A DNA stretch of 64,000 nucleotides. Source: Chitinophagaceae bacterium (GTDB taxonomy: Bacteria > Bacteroidota > Bacteroidia > Chitinophagales > Chitinophagaceae). Made by a program: the position numbers and the translations under genes. The DNA is taken from positions 186,001 to 250,000 of the forward strand of contig JADKJV010000004.1 of NCBI GenBank assembly GCA_016720825.1, in the 5' to 3' direction. Numbering within the stretch: the stretch's first letter is position 1; every line of letters starts with the position of its first letter. Below are positions 17,505 through 28,057 of the stretch, in pieces. Below the pieces are notes generated by a model. The model made no database searches and was not told the origin of the DNA. It saw only the letters and a program-made list of their open reading frames with translations.

Positions 17505-17512
17505 TACCTTTG
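17505..17512 (+). promoter_or_regulatory. -7 promoter element (TACCTTTG) upstream of fusA
   Basis: An exact TAnnTTTG match; a weak TTTA at the -33 position lies 19 bases upstream. It would give a 5' untranslated region of about 220 bases. Confidence 0.5.
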
Positions 17513-17736
17513 CGCCGCCATAAGGAAGGGCATTTAGTGCAACTGAAACCCGTGTGTCGCCTTTCTTCATGTGGCCATCTATGAGAGTCTAATCCCACAT
17601 ACCAGCTTTTTTCCCCGTTTTCAACGGGTTGAATGTGTTGCTGGTTTCTCAAGACCTAAGGCTGTTTGCCAGCCAACAATTACAGGAACATTTTACGATC
17701 AACTAAAAAATAAATTAAACTACAAATCAAATAGTC
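17513..17736 (+). other. Long untranslated leader of fusA
   Basis: About 220 bases between the promoter and ATG 17737 with no convincing gene. A CCCGTTTTCAACGGG hairpin (near 17615) and a seven-codon frame at 17568 are visible. It could hold regulatory RNA structure, since other genes here have short leaders. The rpsL-rpsG pair often found before fusA is absent. Confidence 0.35.
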
Positions 17737-19881
17737 ATGGCCGATTTAAAATTTCAGAGAAACTTTGGTATTGCGGCTCACATTGATGCCGGTAAAACCA
17801 CTACAACGGAACGTATCCTCCGTTATACCGGTATGATCCATAAGATTGGTGAGGTGCACGATGGTGCAGCTACCACCGACTGGATGGAACAGGAGAAAGA
17901 AAGAGGTATTACCATTACTTCAGCTGCTGTAAGCTGTATTTGGAATTTCCCGACTGATAAAGGAAAAGTAACGCCCGAGACAAAAAAATACGGATTCAAC
18001 ATTATCGATACTCCGGGACACGTGGACTTTACCGTAGAGGTAGAACGTTCTATGCGTGTACTGGATGGTCTGATTGCCCTTTTCTCAGCAGTGGATGGCG
18101 TAGAGCCCCAGTCTGAAACAGTATGGCGCCAGGCTAACCGTTACAATGTACCCCGTATCGGTTTCGTAAATAAAATGGACCGTGCCGGTGCTGACTTCCT
18201 GAACGTGGTAAAACAGGTGAAGGAAATGCTCGGTTCTAAAGCCGTTCCCCTGCAGCTCCCGATTGGTGCTGAAGATGATTTCAAAGGGGTGGTTGACCTG
18301 ATCAAAATGAAAGGTATTATCTGGCACATGGAAACAGAAGGTATGACCTTTGATGAGATTCCCGTGCCTGCAGATATGCAAGCTGAAGCAGAAGAGTGGA
18401 GAGCGAGTCTGGTGGAAGCTGTAGCTGAATATGATGATAAACTGATGGAGAAATTCTTTGATGATCCCAACAGCATCACAGAAGACGAAATGCATGAGGC
18501 CATCCGTAAAGCAACGATTGACCTGAGCATTGTTCCGATGATGTGTGGTTCTTCATTCAAGAACAAAGGTGTACAGACTGCACTGGATGCGGTTTGCCGT
18601 TACCTGCCTTCTCCCATGGATATCGCTTCTGTAGAAGGAACTAATCCTGATACCGGCGAAACGGAAAGCCGCAGGCCCGATGCAAAAGAACCGTTTGCAG
18701 CCCTGGCTTTCAAAATCATGACCGATCCTTTCGTAGGTCGTCTGGCATTCTTCCGGGTATATTCAGGGCACCTCGATGCAGGTTCCTATGTACTGAACGT
18801 AAGAAGTGGTAAGAAAGAAAGGATCAGCCGTATCATGAAAATGTTTGCCAACAAACAAAACCCGATTGATTTCATCGAAGCAGGTGATATCGGTGCGGCT
18901 GTTGGTTTCAAAGAGATCAAAACCGGTGATACACTGTGTCATGAAGACCATCCGATCACCCTGGAGAATATGTTTATCCCCGAGCCTGTAATCTCTGTGG
19001 CTGTTGAGCCCAAGACCCAGGTAGACGTTGATAAAATGGGTATGGCGATTGCCAAACTGGTGGAAGAAGATCCCACACTGCGTGTAAGGACTGACGAGGA
19101 AACTGGTCAGACTATCCTCTCAGGTATGGGTGAGCTTCACCTGGAGATTATTGTTGACAGGATGAAACGTGAATTTAAAGTGGAAGTAAACCAGGGTAAT
19201 CCCCAGGTTGCTTATAAAGAAGCATTCACCGGTAAGGTTGAACATCGCGAAACACTGAAAAAGCAAACCGGTGGTCGTGGTAAATTCGCCGACATCGTGT
19301 TTACACTCGGACCTGTTGATGCTGAATGGCAGACAGAGAATCCGGATAAATCATACCAGTTCGTAAACGATCTGTTTGGCGGATCAATTCCCCGTGAATT
19401 TGTTCCAGCTATCCAGAAAGGATTCGAGCAGTCAATGACTACCGGTGTGCTGGCCAGCTATCCTGTTGCGAACCTCAAGGTTCGTGTATTTGATGGCAGC
19501 TTCCACGCAGTTGACTCTGACTCTATGTCGTTCGAGCTTTGTGCCAAGCAAGGTTTCCGTGAGGCAGCCCGCAAAGCCAAGCCCGTTCTGCTTGAGCCGA
19601 TCATGAGAGTTGAGGTTGTTACACCTGATCAGTACATGGGTGATGTTACGGGTGACCTTAACCATCGCCGTGGTATGATGGAAGGTATGGACAGCCGTGC
19701 AGGTGCGCAGGTTATCAAAGCCAAGGTTCCGCTGAGCGAAATGTTCGGTTATGTAACCCAGCTTCGTTCACTGAGCTCAGGCCGTGCTTCATCTACCATG
19801 GAATTCTCTCACTATGCCCCGGCTCCGAATGGCATTGCTGAGGAAGTAATTGCTAAAGTAAAAGGTAAAGTGAACGCATAA
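17737..19881 (+). CDS. fusA: Translation elongation factor G
   Basis: 714 residues; the GTPase that translocates tRNA and mRNA on the ribosome. G motifs: AHIDAGKTTT (~15), DTPGHVDF (~95), NKMDRAG (~145). Domain II follows, then the RGITIT switch region and domains III-V to LRSLSSGRASSTMEFSHY near the end. Full-length and in one frame. It stands alone here: no rpsL or rpsG upstream, and rpsJ lies 10.6 kb downstream. It ends in a strong terminator. Confidence 0.97.
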   Translation: MADLKFQRNFGIAAHIDAGKTTTTERILRYTGMIHKIGEVHDGAATTDWMEQEKERGITITSAAVSCIWNFPTDKGKVTPETKKYGFNIIDTPGHVDFTVEVERSMRVLDGLIALFSAVDGVEPQSETVWRQANRYNVPRIGFVNKMDRAGADFLNVVKQVKEMLGSKAVPLQLPIGAEDDFKGVVDLIKMKGIIWHMETEGMTFDEIPVPADMQAEAEEWRASLVEAVAEYDDKLMEKFFDDPNSITEDEMHEAIRKATIDLSIVPMMCGSSFKNKGVQTALDAVCRYLPSPMDIASVEGTNPDTGETESRRPDAKEPFAALAFKIMTDPFVGRLAFFRVYSGHLDAGSYVLNVRSGKKERISRIMKMFANKQNPIDFIEAGDIGAAVGFKEIKTGDTLCHEDHPITLENMFIPEPVISVAVEPKTQVDVDKMGMAIAKLVEEDPTLRVRTDEETGQTILSGMGELHLEIIVDRMKREFKVEVNQGNPQVAYKEAFTGKVEHRETLKKQTGGRGKFADIVFTLGPVDAEWQTENPDKSYQFVNDLFGGSIPREFVPAIQKGFEQSMTTGVLASYPVANLKVRVFDGSFHAVDSDSMSFELCAKQGFREAARKAKPVLLEPIMRVEVVTPDQYMGDVTGDLNHRRGMMEGMDSRAGAQVIKAKVPLSEMFGYVTQLRSLSSGRASSTMEFSHYAPAPNGIAEEVIAKVKGKVNA

Positions 19882-19902
19882 TCACTTGCTGATAATATAG
19901 GA

Positions 19903-19930
19903 ATCCCGCCCTCGAGGCGGGATTTTTTTT
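19903..19930 (+). terminator. Intrinsic terminator of fusA
   Basis: ATCCCGCC and GGCGGGAT form a perfect 8-bp stem with loop CTCGA, followed by a run of eight T. Confidence 0.9.
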
Positions 19931-20046
19931 GATTGAAAATTTTTGATCCATATGAAGACAACCTAAATAGGCGGTATTCCCTTTAATTGATTTGGGGTGT
20001 TTATTAGCACCGCCATTTTTTTTGTATCTTAATATCAAATTTCTTA

Positions 20047-23000
20047 ATGAAGAGGATCCTTCTTTTAACGGGAGTTTTATGTTGTGCATTGTTCACTGTG
20101 GCGCAGCCGATACCTGGCGTACAATGGTCGATGCGTTTTGGAGGGAATGGAAATGATGTAATTGAAAAAATTATCCCGGCAGGAAATCAGGGATGGTTGG
20201 TATTTGGTACCACAAGTTCCACCACCGGCAATATCGGAACGCCGCAGGGTGGTACAGATGTATGGGTAAGTTTTTGGAATAAATCAGGCAGATTGATCTG
20301 GACACGAAACCTGGGGTTTTTGAGTGGTGATGAATTCAAAGATGTAATCTATGAAAACGGTATTTTCTATATTCTTTGCAGCGTACTCTTTCCTCCCTAT
20401 CACGAGATTTACCTGGTTAAGATGAATTTGAACGGGACTGTTCTTGCCCAACAGACTTTTGGAGGATTAGCTGATGATATTCCGGTGAAACTGCTGAAAT
20501 GCAACGATGGATATATGATCTTGTCAAAAACAACTTCCACTGATCTGCCGCAACATCACGGAGGCACAGACTTGTACGTAATAAAATTCCAGGATGGTGG
20601 TAATGTATTTAACGTGCAATGGGATAAATGTTATGGAGGTGCTTCTTCAGATGAAGTTTTGGTGCAGAATTGGATAATACAGGCAATGCGGTGATCGTAT
20701 GTGAAACGTCTTCAACAAATGGCGATGTAACCGGTTTGTATGGTGGCAGTGATATCTGGATTGTTAGCTTATCCAACCGGGACGGTCAACTGCAGAAATG
20801 TTATGGCGGGGGGATAATGAATTTTTTGGAGGGTGTTAAAAGCTAGGATCAAAACTAAGAGTGGCAAGCCGCAGTGCTTCTACCGATGGAGATGTAACGG
20901 GATTACATTACGGGGGCATTGTGTTCCTGACGCGTGGGTTTTTAAAATTAATAATGCAGGAACCCTTTTATGGGCAAACAGTTTTGGGGGCACAGGTAGT
21001 GAAAATGTCTTTGGAGTCGCGGAAAAGAACAATAACATCTGTGTCGCTACAACGACCACCACCAACAATAATGGAAATGTGACCGGATATCATGGAGGCA
21101 ATTCAGATATCTGGGTTTTTAAATTATCGTCGTCGGGCGTTTTAGGATGGCAAAAATGCCTGGGTGGAACTAAAACAGAAACTTTTGTCCAGACAGGGCA
21201 GGCATTGTCAATCCGTAGTGGTGTTATTCAAATGGATGAAGATGGCGGTTGTTTTTTACAGGGTTATTCTACTTCACTGGATGGTGATGTTACAGGCTAT
21301 CATGGAACTGTTGCTTCAACAGTCCAGGACAGTTGGGTTGTAAAACTCGGATCAGCCGGAGAATTAAAATGGCAGCGATGTTTTGGTGGAACAGCACTCG
21401 AACAAAATGGTGCTATGCTACAATTGAATGCCGATAATTACCTGCTTGGTTTTTCTACTGCTTCAGCTGATGGTGATATCACGGGAAATTCAGGCGGACA
21501 GGATGCCTGGCTGGCTATGGGCAGTCAGTTATATCAAAGGCTCAGTGTACGTAGATGTTAATCATAATGGAATACGAGATGCAGGCGAAAATTTATACCA
21601 GTTGCCGGTGCGCCTTGAATCAGTGAAGCGGACAGACACAACCATTGCGGCTACGACATCGGGATTATTTAGAATTGATCGTGACACCGGCGTATATGTA
21701 ACAAGAGTGCTTCCGGATTTTGCTTTTTTGACACCGTCCAGGTTCGTATACCAGCAATTTTGTTTCTTACTTTACCAAAGACTCGATCAACTTTGGTTTG
21801 CAACCAGTCCCCGGCATTCATGATTTGGTTGCGCGTATGATCCCGTTAGGACCTTCGAGACTGGGGGCTACAGTGACATACATGGTGGTTTATATGAATG
21901 TTGGAACCGAACCACTCACGAATGCAATACTGTCTTTCAAAAAAAGTAACAAGATCAATTTTGTGAATGCCGTACCCGCCCAGAGCAACGTGATCCAGGA
22001 TACCATTTACTGGAATTTAGGAACGATCCAGCCGTTTGAAGGAATCAAAACGGTGCTAGTAAATTGTTCAGTAAAAATTCCACCGGTTGCAAATATTAAT
22101 GATATCGTTCAATTTATTTCGAATATAAGTGTTACTGAAGCAGATCATACTCCTGCTAACAATTGTGATACTACTTTGATTCGCCTGCAGAGTTCATTCG
22201 ATCCAAACGATAAGAACGAATCATATGCGGGACAAATGCCGTTCGCAGATTATTTACAGGGAAAGGAATTGAATTATGTGATCCGGTTTCAGAATACAGG
22301 AAATGATACTGCATTTAACGTAGTGATCCGTGATACGCTTGATGCCAGCAGGCTTGATTTTTCGTCTTTAAGGATGATAAATGCCAGTCACTCTTATCAA
22401 GTACAGGTCGACCAGGGAAAAATAAAATGGACATTTAATAATATCAATTTGCCTGATAGTAATGTCAATAAACCGGGCAGCAAAGGATTCATCTCATTTG
22501 CTATTAAACCAAAAGCTGGTTTGCCAGGCGGTGATTCGTTTATGAATACAGCTTCTATTTATTTTGATTTCAATCTTCCTGTCAGAACAAATACTGCAAG
22601 TACCCTGATCATTCCACCCCCACCGGTAATTACATCCTTTACGCCTTTCAGTGGAGGAACAGGAACATCAGTCATAATAACAGGAAGCAATTTTACCGGT
22701 GCTAATACAGTAAGTTTTGGTGGAACTTCGGCATCTTCCTTTACTGTTAATTCGTCAACAAATATCACAGCCATAGTCGGAGCCGGGGCTTCGGGTAGTG
22801 TAGCAGTAACGACCCCGAATGGTACAGTGTCAATGGCTGGCTTTGTATTTATTCCCGCGCCGGTCATTTCATCTTTTACACCTGCGAGTGGAGGCACGGG
22901 TGTTGTAGTTACTATTACAGGTTCAAATTTCACAGGCGCAACAGCCGTAAGATTTGGTGGAACATCTGCAAGTTCGTTCACGGTTGTAAATGCGACGACG

Positions 23001-23612
23001 ATCACTGCGATTGTTGCAGCCGGAGCGACTGGCAACGTAACTGTAGTCACACCCGGAGGCACAACAAACCTGGCCGGGTTTGTTTACGTATCGCCACCCG
23101 CTATTACATCTTTTACACCTCCGAATGGTCCAACAGGAACAATAGTTACTATCAACGGCACTAATTTCACTGGTGCTACTGCAATAAGTTTCGGAGGAGT
23201 AGCAGCTGCTTCATTTATTACAGTAAATGCGACAACCATAACTGCAGTTGTTGGCGCTGGCGCTAGTGGTGATGTAAGTGTTACAACACCCGGGGGAACT
23301 ATTACAAGCCCGGGCTTTATTTTTAATGTTGTTACAGCAGTAGGTGGTCCTGGTAATTCCAATTCCCCGGAGTTGTTAATCAATCCTAATCCTGGATCAG
23401 ACATTATCATTGCTACACATCCATCTTCTAACAAACAATCTTTTATCCGCATTATTGATATGAAGGGCCGGACATTGTTAGTGAAAACTGTTACACGCGG
23501 GCAAACTACGTCGACCATCGATGTCAGCACATTAGCGCAGGGGCTTTACCATCTGGTATGGACTGATGGCATAAGAGAATTGCAAAGAAGTTTGATGGTG
23601 GGGAGGAAATGA
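20047..23612 (+). pseudogene. T9SS-exported repeat protein with IPT/TIG domains, broken by several indels
   Basis: Pieces in three frames together give a protein of about 1185 residues. Order: signal peptide; beta-propeller-like repeats of type DGDVTGxHGGxDxWVxKL (20.1-21.5 kb); a VDVNHNGIRDAGE segment; a DUF11-like domain (SFDPNDKN, FQNTGNDTAFNVV); three IPT/TIG domains (SFTPxSGGTGT, GSNFTGA); and a T9SS type A sorting domain (INPNPGSD ... GLYHLVW). Breaks: near 20664 (one G), the G-run 20808-20813, an in-frame TAA at 20837, near 20926 (one C), G-run 21519-21521, and near 21735. Most are single losses in homopolymers, so sequencing error may explain part; real decay is possible. Confidence 0.7.
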
Positions 23613-23903
23613 GAAAGGAATTTTGAAAAAAAAAGGCAATTACGGAAGGGAACGGTAACAGCTTAATTTCATTTCGTTTTTTCAGAATGATCCTGCCTTT
23701 ATCAGACGGGATTTTTTTTATGGGTTAGTTGTAAGGACAAGCATCGGTGTTCAAATACTTCTATCTTTTTTCAGAAAAACGGAAAACAATCCAGCAACTG
23801 GCACTGTGTTTGCAAGTAAATGCCGGTTATTCGCTCCGTTTTTAGGATTCACTACCGGCAGAGGTGCCGGTGTATGAAAAACAATGTACAAAGATGAAAG
23901 GGT
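23613..23903. other. Intergenic region with terminator-like hairpins
   Basis: No gene seen. ATCCTG...CGGGAT followed by nine T (23690-23720) probably ends the T9SS gene. A second hairpin (AAAGGG...CCCTTT, 23897-23920) overlaps the end of the minus-strand gene and may serve it. Between them is a GCCGGT-rich stretch of unknown role. Confidence 0.4.
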
Positions 23904-24794
23904 TCAGAAATGGGCCCTTTTTTCTTTCAGGGGATCCCTGAAAACATAGATCAGGCCAAAGGCAGAAGTGAAGACTGTAATCAGGTAAAACAGGATGCTG
24001 ATTACTACTGCCGTCTCACGAAGCAGTCCCAGGTAATGTGAACCTTCCAGGAAAACAATCTCCCGTATTCCCAGTCCCCCGACAGATAAAGGCAGTACGC
24101 TCACAACAGAAGAAGCCAGGAAAAGAAATACATATGCAGTCAGGGAAGAATGAATACCCAGCGAAGCCATAATGAGGTAAGCACATACAACTTGTGCTGC
24201 CTGCACCAGGATACCAAGCAATAAAGTGGGTGCAAAGCTGACAGTGAATTCACTGAACCATTTACGGATAGCGAGGTAAACGACTACTGTTGCAGCCACT
24301 GCACCAGCTGCCAGCAGTGAACTGTACACCTGGTTTTCCAGCACCATAAAACCATACACAGCCAGGATCAACCCCAGTCCGAGTAAACCACTGAAACGGT
24401 CAAGCAATACCGCCGCCGTTGGCTTTTTATAATTGATGTTATATTTCTTAGTAAGCAGGATTACTTTATACGCATCACCGCTGATTGAACCCGGCAGGAA
24501 TAAATTATAAAACATACCCAGCCAGTAGAGTTTCAGGTTGGGCCATTCAGGGATCTGCAACGCGATGTTCCTGAAATAAATATTCAGCCTTACAGAAGCA
24601 AGTATCTTGGAAATAACAAATGCCACTAATGCCATAACCAGCAACCAGGGTTTTGTTTTCCCGAGCGCTTCTCCGGCAATTGTAAAATCAATTTTTGTTG
24701 ACACATACCAGATACAAACAGCAGATACAGCTATTTTCAGGAATAGTTTCCACCATTGTCCGCGCTTTTTCTCTGTTGCCGGGGTGTGTTGCAT
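23904..24794 (-). CDS. Flippase-like integral membrane protein (lysylphosphatidylglycerol synthase TM / UPF0104 family)
   Basis: About 296 residues with seven to eight membrane segments. Family features seen: GSISGDAYKVILL near 95, AAVLLDRFSGLLGLG near 125, and SVLPLSVGGLGIREIVFL near 235. The family includes the membrane domain of MprF and AglD-like proteins; the substrate of lone members is mostly unknown, perhaps a lipid. I start at ATG 24794; the frame is open to 24815. It is divergent from the beta-helix gene with only 32 bases between the starts, so their promoters must overlap each other's 5' ends. Confidence 0.75.
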   Translation of the reverse strand: MQHTPATEKKRGQWWKLFLKIAVSAVCIWYVSTKIDFTIAGEALGKTKPWLLVMALVAFVISKILASVRLNIYFRNIALQIPEWPNLKLYWLGMFYNLFLPGSISGDAYKVILLTKKYNINYKKPTAAVLLDRFSGLLGLGLILAVYGFMVLENQVYSSLLAAGAVAATVVVYLAIRKWFSEFTVSFAPTLLLGILVQAAQVVCAYLIMASLGIHSSLTAYVFLFLASSVVSVLPLSVGGLGIREIVFLEGSHYLGLLRETAVVISILFYLITVFTSAFGLIYVFRDPLKEKRAHF

Positions 24795-24826
24795 GATTGA
24801 TGTAAATTGCTGCAAGTAAACTCAAA

Positions 24827-27010
24827 ATGATGATAAAAAGAACGCTGGCTGTTTTTATCCTCCTGGTACTGTTTGCTGACAGCAGGGCGCAAGACAAAAA
24901 ACTCACAACGGGCATGACAATCCGCCAGTCGGTACGGATTCAGCGGATGGTGTATAACCTGGATGCGCCGGCCGACAGCAGCCAGTCGCTGATCCTTATC
25001 CAGGGTCATGATATCATTATAGATTTTAACCAGGCTGTGCTGAAAGGCAGCAAGGGACATTCCAATCCCGATGAGTTTACCGGTATTGCCATACTTGTAA
25101 AAGATGCACGGAATATCACCATCAAAAACCTGCATGCCCGTGGTTATAAAATAGCCCTGATGGCCCGCAATGTGGAACACCTGGTGATTGAAAACTGCGA
25201 CTTCAGTTATAATTACCGGCAACATCTTGCCAGTACACCGGAAAGAGAGGATTTGTCAGACTGGATGAGTTATCATCACAATGAAAAAGATGAGTGGTTA
25301 AGATATGGTGCTGCCATCTATTTAAAAGACTGTGATAAAGCCGTGGTCAGTAATTGCACGGTTACCGGCGGACAAAATGCGTTGATGATGACCCGTTGCA
25401 ATTATGGTAAAATCCACCACAATAATTTTTCATTCAATTCAGGTATTGGCATCGGTATGTACCGCTGTTCTGATAACCAGGTTGCCTGGAATAAACTCCG
25501 GTTTAATATCAGGGGTTTCAGTGATGGTGTATACAGCAGGGGGCAGGACAGTGCAGGTATTCTTATATATGAACAAAGCAACCGGAATTATTTCTATAAA
25601 AATGCAGCCACACATGGCGGCGACGGTTTTTTCTTATGGGCCGGAACTGAAACGATGGATACCGGAACAGGTGGTTGCAATGATAATGTACTGGTGGGTA
25701 ATGATTTTTCGTATGCGGCTGCGAATGGCATTGAAGCTACTTTCAGCAGGAATGTGTTCAGTAATAACCGCATTTTTGAATGTGATTACGGAATTTGGGC
25801 CGGATACAGTTTTAATACAATCATCTCTGCCAACCAGTTCAGGCAAAATAATACGGCGATCGCGATAGAGCACGGGCAGGAAAACGAAATCTTCAATAAT
25901 ATATTTATACAGGACAAAAAAGGTATCCGTCTCTGGGGGAAAAAGGAAACACCGTCTGACTGGATGTATCCGAAGATGAAAGATACCCGGAGCCAGCGGT
26001 ATATCATTTCTGAAAACAGTTTCAATAATATCCCGCTCGTTTTGGATCTCAGTGCGACAGACAGCCTGAATGTACAAGGCAACAGTTTTTCCAATGTGGG
26101 GAAAGAATTTAAAGTTGATTCATCAGTAACGCGTTTGGATACCACGAAGCAGGACTGGATCATTGAAAAATACAGCATAGATACCACTGAGTATGTGCCT
26201 GATTTACCCGACGGGCCGGATCCATTCAAAGGAATTAACACACTGGCCGGCAGGAAGAATATCATCGTTACAGAATGGGGACCTTATGATTTCAGGTATC
26301 CGTTGGCATGGCCTGCACAACCGGGTGATACAGGCAGTACACTCAGGATAAAACTGCTGGGGCCGGGCGGACAATGGAAACTGGTTCGTTCAACAGGTGT
26401 GGAAGAACATATGGAGATGAAGAATACATTTCCCGGTGAAGCAGTGCTGAAAAGAGACAGGTATTCGAACAAGCCAGTTGTACTTGAGTTTGAATATACC
26501 GGTCCTGCCGGGGTAAATATGTTTGGTGAACCAATAGCTGCGGCAAAACCATATCGATTTTATTACCGGGAGGCAGCGATACCACTTGACTGGGAAATCA
26601 GTTGTTTCCCGCTGGATACTGCCAATTGGAACCCGTTGAAAAAAGACACTTTGTTGAAACCCGGCATGTTGAATCCTGTTCTTTCACACAACCGCAAACC
26701 TTTTTTATCAGAAGCCTGGTGGAATGGTATAAAGTTCGGCACCCAGTATAACCAGTTTGTCACTGTTGCCACCACGGTATGTCATCTTTCCGAAGGGGAT
26801 TATGAATTCTCTTATACCTGGGATGATGCTATCCGGATTTATGTTAATGACAAACTGGTAGTGAATGAATGGGAACCATCGAGGTATGATTTTAATGAAA
26901 CACCACATCGCTATAAAACTGTTCATCTCAAAGGAAATGAATCCATTCGTGTTGAACATGTGGAACTGGGAGGCTTTGCCTGCCTGTCACTGGTGATCAA
27001 AGCCCTGTAG
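24827..27010 (+). CDS. Secreted right-handed parallel beta-helix protein (NosD-like)
   Basis: 727 residues with signal peptide (KRTLAVFILLVLFADSRAQ). The central ~350 residues show beta-helix repeats (NITIKNLHARGY, VVSNCTVTGGQNALMM, NKLRFNIRGFSDG) typical of NosD / CASH-domain proteins and pectate-lyase-like carbohydrate-acting folds. The last ~150 residues (YTWDDAIRIYVNDKLVVNEWEP) resemble a PA14-like or galactose-binding beta-sandwich. Catalytic residues cannot be assigned. Probably acts in the periplasm or on the cell surface on a polysaccharide, or is structural. Stands as a single gene. Confidence 0.7.
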   Translation: MMIKRTLAVFILLVLFADSRAQDKKLTTGMTIRQSVRIQRMVYNLDAPADSSQSLILIQGHDIIIDFNQAVLKGSKGHSNPDEFTGIAILVKDARNITIKNLHARGYKIALMARNVEHLVIENCDFSYNYRQHLASTPEREDLSDWMSYHHNEKDEWLRYGAAIYLKDCDKAVVSNCTVTGGQNALMMTRCNYGKIHHNNFSFNSGIGIGMYRCSDNQVAWNKLRFNIRGFSDGVYSRGQDSAGILIYEQSNRNYFYKNAATHGGDGFFLWAGTETMDTGTGGCNDNVLVGNDFSYAAANGIEATFSRNVFSNNRIFECDYGIWAGYSFNTIISANQFRQNNTAIAIEHGQENEIFNNIFIQDKKGIRLWGKKETPSDWMYPKMKDTRSQRYIISENSFNNIPLVLDLSATDSLNVQGNSFSNVGKEFKVDSSVTRLDTTKQDWIIEKYSIDTTEYVPDLPDGPDPFKGINTLAGRKNIIVTEWGPYDFRYPLAWPAQPGDTGSTLRIKLLGPGGQWKLVRSTGVEEHMEMKNTFPGEAVLKRDRYSNKPVVLEFEYTGPAGVNMFGEPIAAAKPYRFYYREAAIPLDWEISCFPLDTANWNPLKKDTLLKPGMLNPVLSHNRKPFLSEAWWNGIKFGTQYNQFVTVATTVCHLSEGDYEFSYTWDDAIRIYVNDKLVVNEWEPSRYDFNETPHRYKTVHLKGNESIRVEHVELGGFACLSLVIKAL

Positions 27011-27039
27011 TTCACCAGGTCTGCCAATCCCGGCCCCGC

Positions 27040-27061
27040 TCACATATTTATGCTATTCCCC
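27040..27061 (+). promoter_or_regulatory. 22-bp motif shared with 28346-28367 (copy A)
   Basis: Begins TCACATATTTATG and ends CTATTCCCC. It differs from the copy at 28346 by a single base. It lies 94 bases before the small lipoprotein gene at 27155. It may be a regulator binding site. Confidence 0.45.
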
Positions 27062-27154
27062 TGCTGATTTTGCTGCCCGGGCAGGCTGAAATACACATTC
27101 TCGTGCTATTGAATCAGCCTGTACTACTCCGCATTTTTGTGATGTTTAACAATC

Positions 27155-27331
27155 ATGCGAAACCAACTGGTCATAACAATTCTAGTTTTCCTTACATGGG
27201 GAATCATGTCTTGTGCACCGAAAAGTGTACAGGTGACAACGAAGCCTGCTTCGGAAAAAATCTGTAATAGTCAGCAGGATAAACCCTTGTACCAACCCAC
27301 TCCCGGGATCTACTTTATCATTAACCTTTAA
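27155..27331 (+). CDS. Small lipoprotein of unknown function (58 residues)
   Basis: A short frame with a clear lipoprotein signal: MRNQLVITILVFLTWG followed by lipobox IMSC (Cys at 20). The mature part is ~38 residues, ending in FIINL. It precedes the cytochrome c lipoprotein gene by 37 bases on the same strand, so they are likely co-transcribed; it might be a partner or an expression leader for it. No family recognised. Confidence 0.6.
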   Translation: MRNQLVITILVFLTWGIMSCAPKSVQVTTKPASEKICNSQQDKPLYQPTPGIYFIINL

Positions 27332-27368
27332 TAGTCATTGAAACCATTAACCATTAAACCTTAACAGT

Positions 27369-27998
27369 ATGCGAAACAAAATTTTCATGGCCAGTATATT
27401 CCTGGCGGCGGCCGTATTCAGTTTTTATGCCTGTGACGACAGCCAGGCCGGCGGCGACAACAAAAAAAATGAAACAAAAATCAGCGATGGCTCAGCGTCC
27501 ACCGCTTATACACCTGCACAGGTGGAGCGGGGTTCTCATCTTGTGCTCACAATGGTGTGTGATGATTGCCACTCCCCGAAAAGATTAGGTCCCCAGGGTG
27601 TGGAGCTGATACCTGAACTCCGTTTATCAGGTTTCAGGCAGGATGGACAACTTCCTCCGCTTGATACGCAGATGGTGAAGAACGGCTGGAATATGTTTGC
27701 CCCCGATTTAACAGCCAGTGTTGGTCCTTGGGGTGCTTCCTTCGCAGCTAACCTGACGCCTGATGCAACGGGAATTGGCAGCTGGAAAGAAGAACAGTTT
27801 TTCAAAGCTATCAGGCATGGTATTTCCAAGGGACTGGATGGAAACAGGCCTTTATTACCCCCGATGCCCTGGCAGAGTTTCAGTAAACTGAGTGATGAAG
27901 ATCTCCGTTCCATATTTGCTTATTTGAAATCCATTAAACCGGTGCATAATGTAGTGCCCGCACCGAAATCATTGTCGGCGTTAGTTGCAGCACGATAA
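27369..27998 (+). CDS. Monoheme c-type cytochrome lipoprotein
   Basis: 209 residues. A lipoprotein signal ends with FSFYAC (Cys ~22). One heme-binding CDDCH lies near residue 62, and PPMPW near 165 offers the methionine ligand. The fold resembles the cytochrome c domains of alcohol dehydrogenase or oxidase subunits. It would carry electrons in the periplasm, held to a membrane. Upstream: a small lipoprotein and the 22-bp motif. Downstream: an intrinsic terminator followed by the GGTTGGA repeat. Confidence 0.85.
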   Translation: MRNKIFMASIFLAAAVFSFYACDDSQAGGDNKKNETKISDGSASTAYTPAQVERGSHLVLTMVCDDCHSPKRLGPQGVELIPELRLSGFRQDGQLPPLDTQMVKNGWNMFAPDLTASVGPWGASFAANLTPDATGIGSWKEEQFFKAIRHGISKGLDGNRPLLPPMPWQSFSKLSDEDLRSIFAYLKSIKPVHNVVPAPKSLSALVAAR

Positions 27999-28026
27999 AT
28001 TTTTCATTCGAGTTTGTTTGGAAGGT

Positions 28027-28057
28027 GGGGGTGGCCTTGAAAGGCTGCCCCTTTTTT
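28027..28057 (+). terminator. Intrinsic terminator of the cytochrome gene
   Basis: GGGGTGGCCT pairs with AGGCTGCCCC (with a wobble pair) and is followed by six T. The GGTTGGA repeat starts immediately behind. Confidence 0.75.

Noticed and set aside
17513..17736. tRNA or 6S-like RNA in the fusA leader
   Set aside because: I could not build a cloverleaf or a long bulged hairpin from it.
22559..23530. Two long minus-strand frames opposite the IPT/TIG repeats
   Set aside because: Their Pro/Val-rich translation mirrors the repeats on the plus strand and shows no domain.
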